From Ostrinia nubilalis (Eukaryota; Arthropoda; Insecta; Lepidoptera; Crambidae), in the NCBI RefSeq assembly GCF_963855985.1, contig NC_087104.1, positions 14,818,001 to 14,882,000 on the forward strand: DNA of 64,000 nt, read 5' to 3'. The notes under the pieces were generated by a model, which was not told the DNA's origin, searched no databases, and saw only the letters and a program-made list of their open reading frames with translations. Both the position numbers and the translations under genes were made by a program. Positions 9,800 through 22,900 of this stretch are shown piece after piece; position 1 is the first letter of the stretch, and the number at the start of each line of letters is the position of its first letter.

Positions 9800-10923
9800 T
9801 GCTTCTTGTTTCAAGTTATAAATTTTCCTTACGTAATTCGTATTCGATCGAATTATTTTTCACCACACCACCACAAAACACCAACTTTGTGTCAAAGTCA
9901 CAAAGTGACATAACTAATGTCAAAATGAAATTTCATATTTTAACGCGCCATCGATATCGATAAATATCGAATAACGCAAACCGCGAAAGCCAAGAAAAAA
10001 ATAATATCGAATGCTCTCATCACAGCATCTTGTACACTACATTCACAAAACCGGTTAGTTTTATACAAGAACTACACTATTTCACCCCTGTTGCATCGTT
10101 GATAATTTTTTATACAGCATGTTTCTAAACTGCTAATAAATACCTCCATGCTTCCGACACCTTGCCCACATATTCTTAAAGGGTTAAATCAGCAAAAAGT
10201 GTACAAAAAGGGATTGCACTCCTCACAGTGGCCTCACTCAAAGACCTATAAATAAAAAGCATTTATTTCAGATAACTGAGATCCTTTTAAATGTTAGTAA
10301 AAAAAGTTAGGCTAATGTTAGTATCTTAATTCTAAAACAGACATCCTCCAGCTGATTATGTGGCCTATCAGATATCAGTGGACAATCCCCACAATCAATG
10401 ATGACTTGGTATCGGATATTGGTCATATTACGATTAAATCGTTATGATACAATTAGCAATTGAATATCAAATATTTAAATTACACATCACTATTTGACAG
10501 ACTGTGGCATTAATTAGTCTGTGTCATCGAGTTTGGCAAGTTTTGCAAAATTGTTTTTGTGAAGACGGTTGTTTGATAAAATTTTGCTGAATTTCACTGA
10601 AAGGAAGGTTTATCTGTTCATTTAATGTAAGTACATCAAGTAACTAGAATCAAAAATATCTAGTCAAGCGTTCAAATTCAACCGTAAGTAATGTCACATG
10701 TATTTATGGTAAAATTAGGTAAATGTTTTTATTTTTTTTTTTTTTATTTTATGTTTTTGTTTCAATACCTACCTGCAAGTGTGGCATTAATTTCATGCGG
10801 TTTAGAAAACTATAGGTATCTGTGCAAATACAATGTTAGAAATGTTTTGGACAGTCGTTCTTGTCATTTTTCTTGATTTCCGAGCGTGTTCCGTGGTCGG
10901 CAGGTGGAAGCCAGCCGGCGAGC
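9800..10923. promoter_or_regulatory. Divergent region between ND-30 and the tejas-like gene
   Basis: About 1.1 kb of AT-rich DNA separates two outward-facing start codons. TATCGATA at 9955-9962 is the DRE/DREF consensus of insect housekeeping promoters and sits about 150 bp upstream of the ND-30 start. On the plus strand, TTTAAT|GTAAGTAC at 10627 and GGTCGGCAG at 10895-10903 could bound a 5'-UTR intron of the tejas-like gene. Promoter function is inferred. Confidence 0.45.
9955..9962. promoter_or_regulatory. DRE (DREF-binding) motif TATCGATA
   Basis: A perfect palindromic TATCGATA lies inside a run of related half sites (CATCGATATCGATAAATATCG). In Drosophila this element drives growth, replication and mitochondrial genes, which suits ND-30. 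Activity here is inferred. Confidence 0.5.
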
Positions 10924-13900
10924 ATGGATACAGAGCTGCAGGAGCTGAAGAGCGTGCTGCGGTCGCTGGTGGTGTCCAGCCCCACGCAGGTGGACGTGCG
11001 CGCGCTGCTGCGCGACTACCGCAACATGATGGGCGTGCCGGTGCCGCTCGCCAAGTACGGCTACCGCGACCCCGTCACGTTTCTACGAGAACGTTTCAGT
11101 GATTGCTTTGTGGTGAGTGATTTAATTTTCATTCTGGAATAATCGGATGTTAGATTGTTTACATAAAATAAACAATGGATTTGTTCTAGCGTAGACATTA
11201 TTTGACATAGTAAGTGAGTCGAAATCACTAGGAAATTAAATTACATATTAAGTTAAATATTATTTAAAAAAATAACTTTAATTTTCAGTTTCAAGGGCCA
11301 CAGAACAATCCTGTATTAACATTAATAGTTCCTGACGCGCTGAAGCATATTGATAAGTTTGTTCAGAGACAAAAGCCATCAACAAATGTGAAATTGTAAG
11401 TTAAAAATATTTCCTGCATATTTCAACTTAATACTTTTTAATTTGGTACATTTTTAGACACCTCATGATTTCACCAATTTATTGCCTGTGTACACTTTTT
11501 ATCACTTAAACAACATTATTTTTTAGCAAAGAAAAAAGAAGAAGTATTCCGGAACAAATAATCAATAAATCAACCAAAAACTTAATAGCCAGCACATTTA
11601 TACCTCCTCCAAAGAACAAACAATACAATACAACTACTCCAAAACTTACTACAAACACTGCAACTAACAAAAATTATACACCTGAATCTGGGAATATACC
11701 ATTACATAAATCAATTAATAAACTCAACATTCAAGATCAAGCTCTAAGCCAAGAGTCAATAGCTAGCAATAAAGAGAAATCGCAAGATAATAGTGCAGAA
11801 GAGAGATTACAAGATCTAAACTCTTCCCAAAGTGCTTTACAAAAGTTCCTGAAGAAAAGATTACCTTTTTACAATAGTTCTCAGCACTTGAGCAGTGACA
11901 AATATGACTCGGGGATTGCCTCATCCAAAGGGGATGATGACTCTGGGAGACGGACCTCATCAAGTACGTATTGCTTTACATAATTTAAACAATAATAAAA
12001 TAAAAATTTTTGAACACTAGATTTCCTTATTTTGTTGTCATTTATTTATTTTCTTGTCTATGAACTCTTTTTAGGTACAGGCAGTAAAGCAGCGTTGTTA
12101 GAAGAATTAAAAAAGGAAATAAGAGATCTGGTGGAAGAACACCCTGAAGGTGTTTGGTGTACTGATCTGATTGCATTATACAGGTAAAATGTAATTGATT
12201 TAATACAATAAAGTTATAATGTAATGTGTAGAGTAGAGACGGTTTCACATTATAATATTTTTTCATATGAAGAATCAAAATTGAGAATGTTACTAGGTAT
12301 GCAAAATCACTTGAAACCTATGTTACAGTTAGGCTTTTACATTTACAAATACATTAGTTTTTATTTCATTCAAAAATACCCAGTAGTTATGATTTTATAG
12401 GCATTCAAAGTTCGCTTAAATATTGAGTCCCGCCGACGGTCACGTGACCCCGCGTGACGTACATTCACAGTGTCCGCTCACTAGAAAACGGATATAAACA
12501 TACTTAAATACATGTTTTTTTGTAAATACAAACTTATTATACATATTAAAACCCAATATCTTGGAAACTAATTGACGTATCGAAATAATTCTTTCACATG
12601 TATTTTTTATTTTTAACAGAGAATACAGAAAGCTAAAAAACAGAATTAGTGAACATTCTTCATTACGGCATAGAACCATTTTCCGCGCGCCATAGTAAAA
12701 ACCGGTTACAAAATACCAAAACTTTATATGGCGCACAGGAACCAGTTTTATGCCCTACAATTTGTCCTAAAGGTTTCCAATTAACATTAGAGAGGTCATT
12801 TTGAGATCCACCAAACGATGTGAACTCACTCGACCGGTATCGTGTTAAAGCCACACACCTCCATCGCTCACGCTGTTGCGCAACGCGGCGTGCGTAGATT
12901 GGAAATAGATTTGACACCATTCCCCAATAATTCGAAATCACAACTTTTGTAAAAAGACACTTCATTCTGGTTCAATTAATTCAAAACATTTATTGCATGT
13001 AATATTACAATTTATAGTGATGTTACAAAATAGAGGTACCGTAAAATGCTGCAACTTTGCCTGGATTTTGACGTTTTTTCTTAATATCATTGAACGTAAT
13101 AATTTTTATACATTTTAAAATGTTTAAGTACGAAAACAGACTTTATGTAATGCCAAATAAGCGCCAAATTTTCTTAAATCAAGTAAATTTTTCGTATTAC
13201 AGGCGTACAAAATCGTAGGCAATGTTGAATCTCAAGGACACAACTTTGCCTAGAAGAATATCTCTGTAGGTTATTTATTAATCGTGTAGTTATTGTTTTC
13301 TGTTTATCACAAAAGACCGTTCTTGTTTCTAATAGTCAAATGCCAGTCATAAATGTAATAGTTTTTTTTTAGCAAGTGACAGGCAAAGTTGTAGCAGGTA
13401 CTGCAGAATTCCCATACACAAAAGTAGTTGGATATAGGGTTGTGCCAAAAATACACATAAGATATACTTCAATATTCTTTAATGAGAATAAAAAACAAAC
13501 AGTACCTCTTATAAATAATTATTATTTGGCGACGGTAGGTAGGTAGGTATATAAAATAAAAATAATCTTCTGTCTTAAAGCCGTGTGTAGGCACTTCAAA
13601 TTAGTTTAGGAACAAATCTTTGGAATCCTAATTTTTAGTAATACTCATTGAAAAATTCTATAATACCGACTTTAAACTAATATCAATAGGAACTTAATTG
13701 CAGGTGTTACAAAAACGAACACTATGCTAATACTGAGTAGTTAACAGAATACAATCCTACATACGAGTATCTACTGGTATTACAGACTCGTAAATATATT
13801 ATAATAATTAATATCACTGTATGTTATATTTCTCGAGACTTAAATTAAATATGAATTGTCCTCGTCGGGTGATTTGGGGGTCAGGTAATACTGTAATAAT

Positions 13901-16900
13901 GTCATTTAAATCTTGTACAGCACATACATCATCAATGTTAGGGTAAGTGAAGACTGTTCCCTTATTACACTTCGAATTTTTAACTTTTCTCGCAAATTTT
14001 ACAGTAGGAATTTTATTATTAATAAATAAAATCTTTCCGATAAAGTGCTTAACACTTTTTTTTGAAGCGAATTTGACTATTACCCAACTGTTTTTGTCAA
14101 ACCCTAGAGGATCCTCTTCATGAAATTCAATGTTGCTCAGGCCAAAAGGGCATATATTTTCTTGGTCTTCTTGTTCTTGTAAATATGTTTGAATATAATT
14201 GTCAAAATCTTCACAATCTGAGTCATCTGCAGCTCGAAAAGATGTTTCTGACGTTGAGCTTGACTCGCTATCATATACGCGTTTCCTTTTTCTTTTATTT
14301 TTGGATGACTGCAGTTGAGAAATATTGGCTTGTCTTCTTTTTTTTGTATTTATCTGGGTATCTTTATCTCGCAATGGCATATTATTTTCAGGAGAAGCTT
14401 CTTTGATAACTTTATTAGACGTAATTATTATATTCGAAGGTTTCGACGTAATTATTATCTTCGAAGGTTTTTTCTTAATTGAGGACTTTTTTTGTAGTTC
14501 TAGATCATTTTTTGGTATGCTATCTGTATTTAATTGTAGGCATTCTGGTGTATCATCACAAAATAGAAAGTTCATTTCGGAACCTTTTGGTAAATCTTTT
14601 AGGCAATGCACGATTTTGAAGGAATCTGACGCTAACGGTTGCAAATAAATGTTAATAGCATTAGTACAAAGCCTACTGAGACTGTTAGGATTTTTGATCA
14701 TCAATGGCAAACCAGAAGATTGGGAGCATTTATCTATTTTATTGTCACTGATTGGTTGTGAAATTGTTTTTTTGTGCATTTTTCCGGTCTGCTTGTTTTT
14801 TTTATTCTTTACAGATATTATTTTCGATGGTCCTGGTAAACTTGTGTCTTTTTTCTCTTTTTGTTTTGGATTTTTCTTTATAAGCTTGGCTTTAGCTAGC
14901 TCTTCTGCCTCCTCAGTAGATATAGACTTGCCTGGTGTTACTGTTAGTCTGCTGTTTTGACCTGTTTTTATTGGTTGCGATCGTCTATTTCTCTGTAAAT
15001 ACTCTAGAAGGCTTGCATCAAATTGACGAATGTCTTCTTCTTGCACCGTTGGTAACCTTTTTGTCACTCTTGATGGATTGAAAGGGTATATTCCACATCC
15101 TTCAAATCCTTTGCGTAAATTTGTCTCTTTTGTCATATCTATTTTGGTCATGAGTTCGTCTAATAATTGTGGAAAATGGCATTTGTTAATAGTATTTGCG
15201 CTGCCGTATGTAGCTTTGTAATTAGTTAAAATTTCACGCCAGTGACGTTTCATGGGTCCAAAAAATGCGACATCTAACGGTTGAGTAAGATGTGTTGCAT
15301 TCGTTGGAAGAAAAACAAATCTGATGTTTTGACTTTGACATATTTGTATTGTCTCGACGCTTAGGTGTGATGCCAAGTTATCGCCGATGATAAGTTTTGG
15401 TCCATCTAGAGAGTTTGCCCATGGCAAAACTATATATTTGAACCAGTCGTCAAAGCAGACCATGTCAAACCATCCTGATTTAGTTCTGTTATATCGACAA
15501 TTTTTTGGACCATTTTCGGACCATCTAGTCCATAAATGGTCAGCCTTGTATACAACGTAGGGCGGTAGGCATTGACCGTCTGCACTTCCGCTGAACATTA
15601 CGGATACTGAGCTTTTGCTCGCGTTAAGAACCCTTTCTGGGTGTTTAGTGCCTCTTTTAAATATACATTTTCGTGATCCTGGATCGTCGGTCAAATTTGT
15701 CTCGTCGAAATTAAGTATGTTTGTAGGAGGGATATCTTTTAGCGACTCCTCCAGATTTTCAAAATATTGGTTTAATTCGTCTACCGTTTTTGCGGCACGA
15801 TTTCTTTTTATATTTTGTGCAGCTCTATTTGAAAAATGGTGACGATCTAAAAATGCCCGTGCCCACCGTTCACCGGGCATTTTGCCCTTAAAAAGGTGAA
15901 GTTTGCCGTTTTTTGTTAGGTAGTTATGTACTACAATGCGCAAGTCTAGCATGGTCAACGGACTTCCAAATTGTGCAGAAAGATTCACAACGTCGGCGAT
16001 GTGGGCTTCTTCATCTATGGACAATTCGGTCGGTCGACCAAAATCTTTCGAGTGTAATTTCTTACTGCGATTTACTATGGTCCGTCGTGGTATACCAAAT
16101 TGCTTTTCCGCTTCATACGACGAAATAACTTTATCACGCACTAGGTCTGCAGCAACTTCTAATGTTTCCTGAGAATAATCAGAATATTTACGAGCTCCTG
16201 GTTTTCTTCTTTTTCTATGTTTGTCGTTCCCCATTTTCGTATGAGTAACTGAAATAAAATTAAGGTTTATTATTATTATTACTTATGCCCGGTTCCTATA
16301 TTCAACGAACCGTTATCGGTAACGGTAGATTCATACAAAAAAGACAGTAGCCGTCACAACGGACGACATTAATAGAATTACTTTTGTTTTAATTAGTTCA
16401 TCTTTGGATTGGGTCTAGGTATAAGAATTTATTTATATCATTAAACCATGTAGATATTAATGAAAAACAAACTATATTTGCATAAGCAAAAAAAAAGTTG
16501 CTTATTTTAGGTAAGTAGCCTAACCAACTAGATTTGCCCGGGACTTCGTTCTATTCGTAATTTTGTAATTACGATTACTAATAAATATACAAAAAAAACA
16601 AGCAAACAAACAACCAAACTTTTACATGGTTAATCTTATAGCGAAATAATCACATTTGCTTATTATTATTTATTACAGGATAATTTAAGTAATCAATTCT
16701 GATTATAATATTTGACAACCCTAGACCCAGGCAAAGATGTGTCACTTGAGTTTTCAAAACACTGCCCAACATTGCCTAGTGAGAACATTTGATAAAACCA
16801 TGAGATTTTATCGAAATATAAAACCATACAGCAAAAAGAACATATTTTCTTACCCTGAGACGTTATCACAGCACGAAAACACTATTTTTTGATGTCAAAA

Positions 16901-19900
16901 CCGCAAAAGTTTTGAGACACCGTAAAATTTCTCGCGAACACACTCTCAATTTCTGCGCTACTGACAGATAAATCCATATAGTTACCATAGATGAAAAAAT
17001 AAAAATGTGTTGCCATACTAATGTAAATTTACTACCAAATGGTAGAAAGAAATAAAAAATTAAGCAGACTGAGATATAAAGATTGGAAAAAATTAGGCAA
17101 ATTTGCGCTTACTTGGCAAAGTTGCAGCATTTTACGGTAGGTATGTGACATATAGAAATAATTTTAAATTACCTGTAAATTCAGATTTTCGGTTGCATGT
17201 AATCGAAGAAAGTAGTTTGAGTTGACAAAATACTGACGTCACTTCGCTTATACACCACTAAATTTATATCACCGAAAAAAATAATTCTGGGTAATAATAA
17301 ATAATATAATAAATTTTCATTTATTCAGATTACAAAGATCCAATTATGTTAGTAACAATGTTCTTACATCTAATGTTAGTAGTAATATTTGACATTATTA
17401 ATTATTTATATATATTTGCTCCTGGTTTATTAGAGCGGTGATCCAATGTCTTATCAAGACACTGTCCCACCTCCCCGCCAAAACCATTAGAATACTGTTG
17501 GGACTGTCGAGCATTCGGTTTTTGATGGATGTGATTTTGTTTCTCATCACGGCTTGGAACCCGTTTACGTGAGCGTCGGCAAACATACCAGACGCACTAC
17601 AGAATCTCGGCAGTCCCAGCAGCACCCGGAACATATTATTATAAAGAACACGCAGAGCGTTGAAGGTCTTTTGTGTATAGCTAACCCACAGGCCGCTCGT
17701 GTAGAAGGACTGACAGTACGACTTAAACAATGCTATTTTTACCTCACTTGTACAACGCGCAAACCTGCGGGCCAGCATATTACCCCGTATCGACAACGCC
17801 CTGCGTTCTCTTCCCATATCACTGTCATCTTTCAAATCGCTAGTGACCACATGGCCTAAGTATTTAAACGTGGGCACTATGTTCAATTGCTCACCATTTA
17901 ACCGGATTGGAGGTACAGGTCTTATGGAAACACCACGAGCCGCAAACACCACGATCTCGCTTTTCTTACAGTTGTACTTGAGCCCATGTGTTTTAGCGTA
18001 GCGTTCGCAGACACGCAGCATTTCTCTCAATGAACCAACCGACGGGCTCAGCAGCGCCATGTCATCTGCGTAACTAATGTTATTGATCATTTGACCATCT
18101 ATGGAACATCCCGCATGCATGCTACTGAGCCCGACGATTAATTCATTAATATACAGGCAAAAAAGCTTAGGAGAGGTTAACCCCCCCTGCCTCACTCCAC
18201 ATTCTAACCGATACATGTCAGATGTCTCTCCTGCCCATTTTACACAGTTTTCCTGCCGTTCATACCAATATCTAAAGATATCAACAAGCTCCCTAGGCAA
18301 ACCAGTAGTTTCCAGCTTCTCCCATAGGATTTCATAAGAAACCATATCAAAAGCCTTCGATAAGTCTAGAAAACAACCGTAAACTGGCGTCTTCCTGTTT
18401 GTGTAGTACCTGACGGTCTCCTTGAGGGCAAAAATTGCACTTTCCGTCGAGAGCCCGGCCCTAAAGCCAAATTGCGCATCATGTAATTGTATAAATTTAC
18501 CCAGTTTTTGGTCAAGGAGCCCGTCAAGCACCTTTGCAGTTATCGTGGCCAATGATATGGGTCTGTAATTGTTGATATCCGACACATCACCGGTCTTATT
18601 TTTTACAATCGGCACCACAACAGTTTTCATTAAATCCGGGGGCAAAAAGGCATGTCTGATACAAAGGTTATAAAACATACTAAGCACACGCGGGAGGTGG
18701 ACACCTGCATGCTGTAAATGCTCAACGCTGAGGCTGTCATGACCAGGCGATTTTCCGCGAGTACTGCGTTTAATGATATTCCCCACTTCACGGGCTGAGA
18801 AATACACCAGTGTCCGACCAGACCCACCGTCGAGCACCCCCCTCCCAGACTCAATTCTATTAGTACTAACATTAGCTTTGACTCTAAAATGGTCCCTGAA
18901 ATTATTAGCTATGCTTTTACTATCGCTGACATTATTTACACTAACAGGTAGGCTCGGCTTTGTGCACAGTCGTTGAGTGCTTTTCCAAAACTTTTTAAAA
19001 TCTTTCTTTCTATGTTGTGAGGCTATAATATTCATTTTAATTTGATTTTCATTTTTGACACACCATTGCAACTTTGACTTAAATATTTTACGTGTCTCAT
19101 ACATTAATTCGTAGATTTGACCTGACACTGGTTTCCCATAAAGTACCCATAAATCAAAACATCGCCGTGCCTCTGCGTGTGCTTCACTGACATGCAGGTT
19201 CCAACCTACCACTTTCCTTTTATATAAATTACCCTGTCCTTTAAAAGTCAAGATTGCAGACTCTGATAGAACATTAATTATTTTCAAATATAACTTATTT
19301 AAAATGTCTTTATGTTCATGACTGTCGCACATATGATCAGCACAATTACTAAACTCGGTGGGAAAATCAATATTACGTAATTTATTTTGACATAACATTT
19401 TATATTGATTTATTTGGTCTGAATCCCTATTGCCCCATAAAACCTTACTACATAAATCCTTACCAACACTTACTTTAGACCTAATTACATCTAAGTTGCA
19501 CTGGACAATTAATGGGAAGTGATCTGATGAGTACACCCCATAGTCAATACGGACATCTGTTATTGTGTTCCAGGCTGAGCTAGTTACAAGGCAGTGGTCT
19601 AACCAGCGTCTACAATTATGCGCTTCGCTTATGAACGTAAAACAGTCCGAGTTAATATTTAGATATCTATAGTCCGCACAAATCCAACTTTGTTCATCAC
19701 AAAAAGATAACATTTCCTTACCGAAAGTCTCTGGATAGTGGGCATTAAAGTCGCCAAGGAGATAAACACATTCTATTTCACTGCTTTCCACCAATGCACA
19801 TAACGAGCCTAGACATTTAGTAAAAACGGGAAAGTTCTCCGCACTATCCGTAGGCATATATATGCTACTAACCACAAACGTACGCTCACTTGTTGACACT

Positions 19901-22900
19901 TTTATCGCAACTATGCGATCACTATCTGATGGGATCACTGACACCATGCTGAATAGCGACTTACGCCACAATATCGCAACACCGCCGTAGGGCCGCCCGC
20001 GTAGTACGCCTGACGACAGATCCACCGCAGACGATCCAGTGTAGCTGAACTCAGGGTGTATTTCCCCTAAAAAGGAGATCTCGTAGGGTAGTAACCAGGT
20101 CTCCTGAAGGCACACTATATCCGCCTGTTCACATAACTTTCTGATTTCAACAACTGATGTCTTGACGTTTTTACAATTGTAGCTAATGAAATTACTAATA
20201 ATGCTCATATTTTTCATTTCTTAAGAGTTCAATTATCCTCACGTAACGATAAGTTCTCATTTTTCTTTCGTTTTACTCCAAAATTCACGAATCGACGGTA
20301 AGCTATTCCGTTAGGCCAGAAGTTATCTTGCAAGAAAATATCAATATTTTGCCTCGGCACGAAAACTTTATAACCATCGTATTGTTTCATGGACTTCATG
20401 TTCATTTTTTCCAGTGTAACTGATATATTTGACTTTTTCTCAATATATTTTTGTATATCACTTGTCGAGACCTCCTTAGAGACATTGTAAATGTAGATAG
20501 GTACCTTAATGTCCGCCGCTTTGAAGTTAGAATCAGATTCAACTGCATTTCCACGATTAGATAAAAAACGGTTTCGTAACCTTTTTTTCTGTACGAGAAC
20601 CCACTTATCATCTTTACATTGTGGTTTCCATTCTCCTTCCTGCGCCGTTTCGGCAAATGATTTCGTACTGTCCCGCTGCATAGATAAGCCGTGCGTAGCG
20701 ATCGGGGCGACCGGTTTGGTAGTTAAAACATCGGTCTCAAGCTCGGCTACCGTTAATTCACTGATAGAACGCTGGCGCTCAGCTGATTTATTTTCGCTAA
20801 GCGTGGGTAGAATGTCTGTCGTTACTTGTGCCGCATCCACCAATTGCGAAACTATTTGGGTATTGTTTTGATCCGATGGTATTGAAGGATGACACAATTC
20901 CCCATCATTACACACCATGGGAGGTAATCCCATGGGACCACTACTATACTCAAAACTTTCCATTAGACAAGCTCCGCGCTGTGTATTTACTTTTCGGGTA
21001 GTAAACGGTTCAGCGGGCTTAAATTTAAGTTGTAATGAGTTATTGATACTAATCCTATTTATGCAAAAAAAGTTAAATAAAGTTACCCAAAATTTCATCC
21101 TAAAATTGGTAATTTATGGACACACGCGTCTCTAGAACTATTTACGCAAGATAATGAACACTTATTAGAACTCAAATCGTGCCGTGTGGGGACGGCCGTA
21201 AAAGAATACTTTTCCTCACCGCCGACAGGAGGCGTGTCGTAAGAGGCGACAAAACCCCTGTAGCACCAGACGGGCAGCAGCGTCTGCGTGCGAAACCAAA
21301 CAAAAAACTGCGGTCGCCAACCCGCCTGCCAAGCGTGGCGATTAGGGCAAAACCCTCCTGAATGGTTGTACACACAATAAAACGGCCCCTAGTCCCCGGC
21401 GGCCCCACTATCCCGGACCACGGTAGCGGTCACGGTAACGGTGGGGCAAGGGGTGCGAAGAATTACATTTTTCACACGTTTCTACATAACCTGTTAAAAA
21501 TTTTTCGGTGATAAAAATGTAGTGGTGTATTACCATACAAAATGTACGGGAGAAAGTACGTGTATCGATCGGTGGTGTCAACTGTGAACACGTATTGCAG
21601 GCAGCGGTACAAGCGCGAGCTGGAGTTCGAGCGCTTCGGGCTGACGTCGGTGGCGGCGCTGGCGGTGGGCGTGGGCGGCGTGCACGTGTCGCGCGCCGGC
21701 GACGGCTGGCTGCTGAGCGCCGCGCCCGCGCCGCCGCGCCGCCACGTGCCGCTCAGCGTGGCTCGCTACGCGCCCGCCGCGCCTGAGCAAGTCGACCCCG
21801 ACGACGCGCTGCCGGGTATCGACTTTGTGAGTGTCACCCCCCCCCCCTCTAAAAACTAAGGCCCAGAACAGACGGTGAAACGCAACTGCTACGAAACTGC
21901 AACTTTCTGATGATTCTGATGAATGAAACTGAAACTGAAAGTTTCAAACTGGTCGCGTCATGTGTGGTCTCTCAACAGACGCTATGGCAGAAACTTAGAT
22001 GCAACTCAAAAGTAACTAGTAGTTGCAGTTTCGTTGCAGTTGCGTTTCACCGTCTGTTCTAGGCCTAAACTGTTGCTTTTTATAAACTTTCAAGGAAAAC
22101 TATAACAGTCAAGATAGATAAGTTAGTTTAAGAGTAATAGTCGTTTAACTCGTGTATTATAAAATTTCTTAACTAATAAAAATTCCTCAGAATAAAATAT
22201 TAAAAGTGACTTTAGATGAAGAAATTGCTTGCTTCTAAAATATATTGTGGTAACGACGGACAACTACGGAACCCTACACTGCGCGTGGTACGACACACAC
22301 TTGGCCAATTTTCATATTGACAGCCGACTTCTATTTACTACGTATCGTATCGCTTCGTAGTTCAGGCAGGCTTGTTCATCTCCTCGAGAATGCATCGAAA
22401 ACAAAACACGCCAGGCGTACTCTCCTGGGATGTTTAATCCAAAAGGCATTCACAAACTAGTGAGGGACGATACCCATTGACCGGCGCGCGTCGGAGCGCA
22501 CTTACACGGCCGAAAATAGTATTTTATTAACAGTTCTTAGAGTCGTAATTGGTTACAACTGATTAACTAACATTTCAATCCGGACGGATGTGTGGTAGCC
22601 GGTGGGCTTCGAGCGGATTCCAGGGGATACGCGCGCATTCCACCGCATTTTTGGCCGAACGGACGCTGCGCTGGTCAATGTGAATCCTGCCTAATGAGTG
22701 ACGTAAGCGCGCGTATTCTTCAAATTATTTATTTGCTCAAAAAATCTTTCACCCATTGTAAAAAAAATATTGTAGCTAAATTACACCATATTGTTGACGA
22801 CGTTGACTAGACAATTTTTTAATACCTTCGCGAAGAAAACTAAAATATTCTATAGGTTCAGGTACGATCGGCCAACGCTCCTCCTGCTGACGTACTGTTT

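Larger units (their letters stand above)
17296..21031 (-). mobile_element. CR1-like non-LTR retrotransposon (LINE) with ORF1 and ORF2
   Basis: The boundaries come from comparison with the empty site in the second host-element copy, where CTGGGTAATGAGTTATTG is continuous (48191 onward). Here GTAAT is duplicated on both sides (17291-17295 and 21032-21036). The LINE runs on the minus strand with a short A/T-rich 3' UTR. Both ORFs are open, with no RNase H domain after the reverse transcriptase. The clade is CR1-group (possibly Daphne) by general appearance only. The 5' leader is 68 nt or less, so slight 5' truncation cannot be excluded. Confidence 0.8.
17251..21529. mobile_element. Inverted-repeat element with TTA duplication, copy 1, carrying a nested LINE
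   Basis: TACACCACTAAATTTATATC at 17251 and the inverse of TACACCACTACATTTTTATC ending at 21529 form termini of about 30 bp running to CACCGAAAAA. TTA flanks both sides (17248-17250, 21530-21532), suggesting PIF/Harbinger. Sequence 21032-21165 is homologous to 48196-48330 of a second copy. No transposase gene was seen. A LINE has inserted at 17296-21031, and a GC-rich segment at about 21178-21465 is a further addition. Confidence 0.7.

Noticed and set aside
20964..21098. Upstream ORF1 start at 21098
   Set aside because: The DNA above 21031 matches the empty-site copy at 48196 onward, so those codons belong to the target element and not to the LINE.
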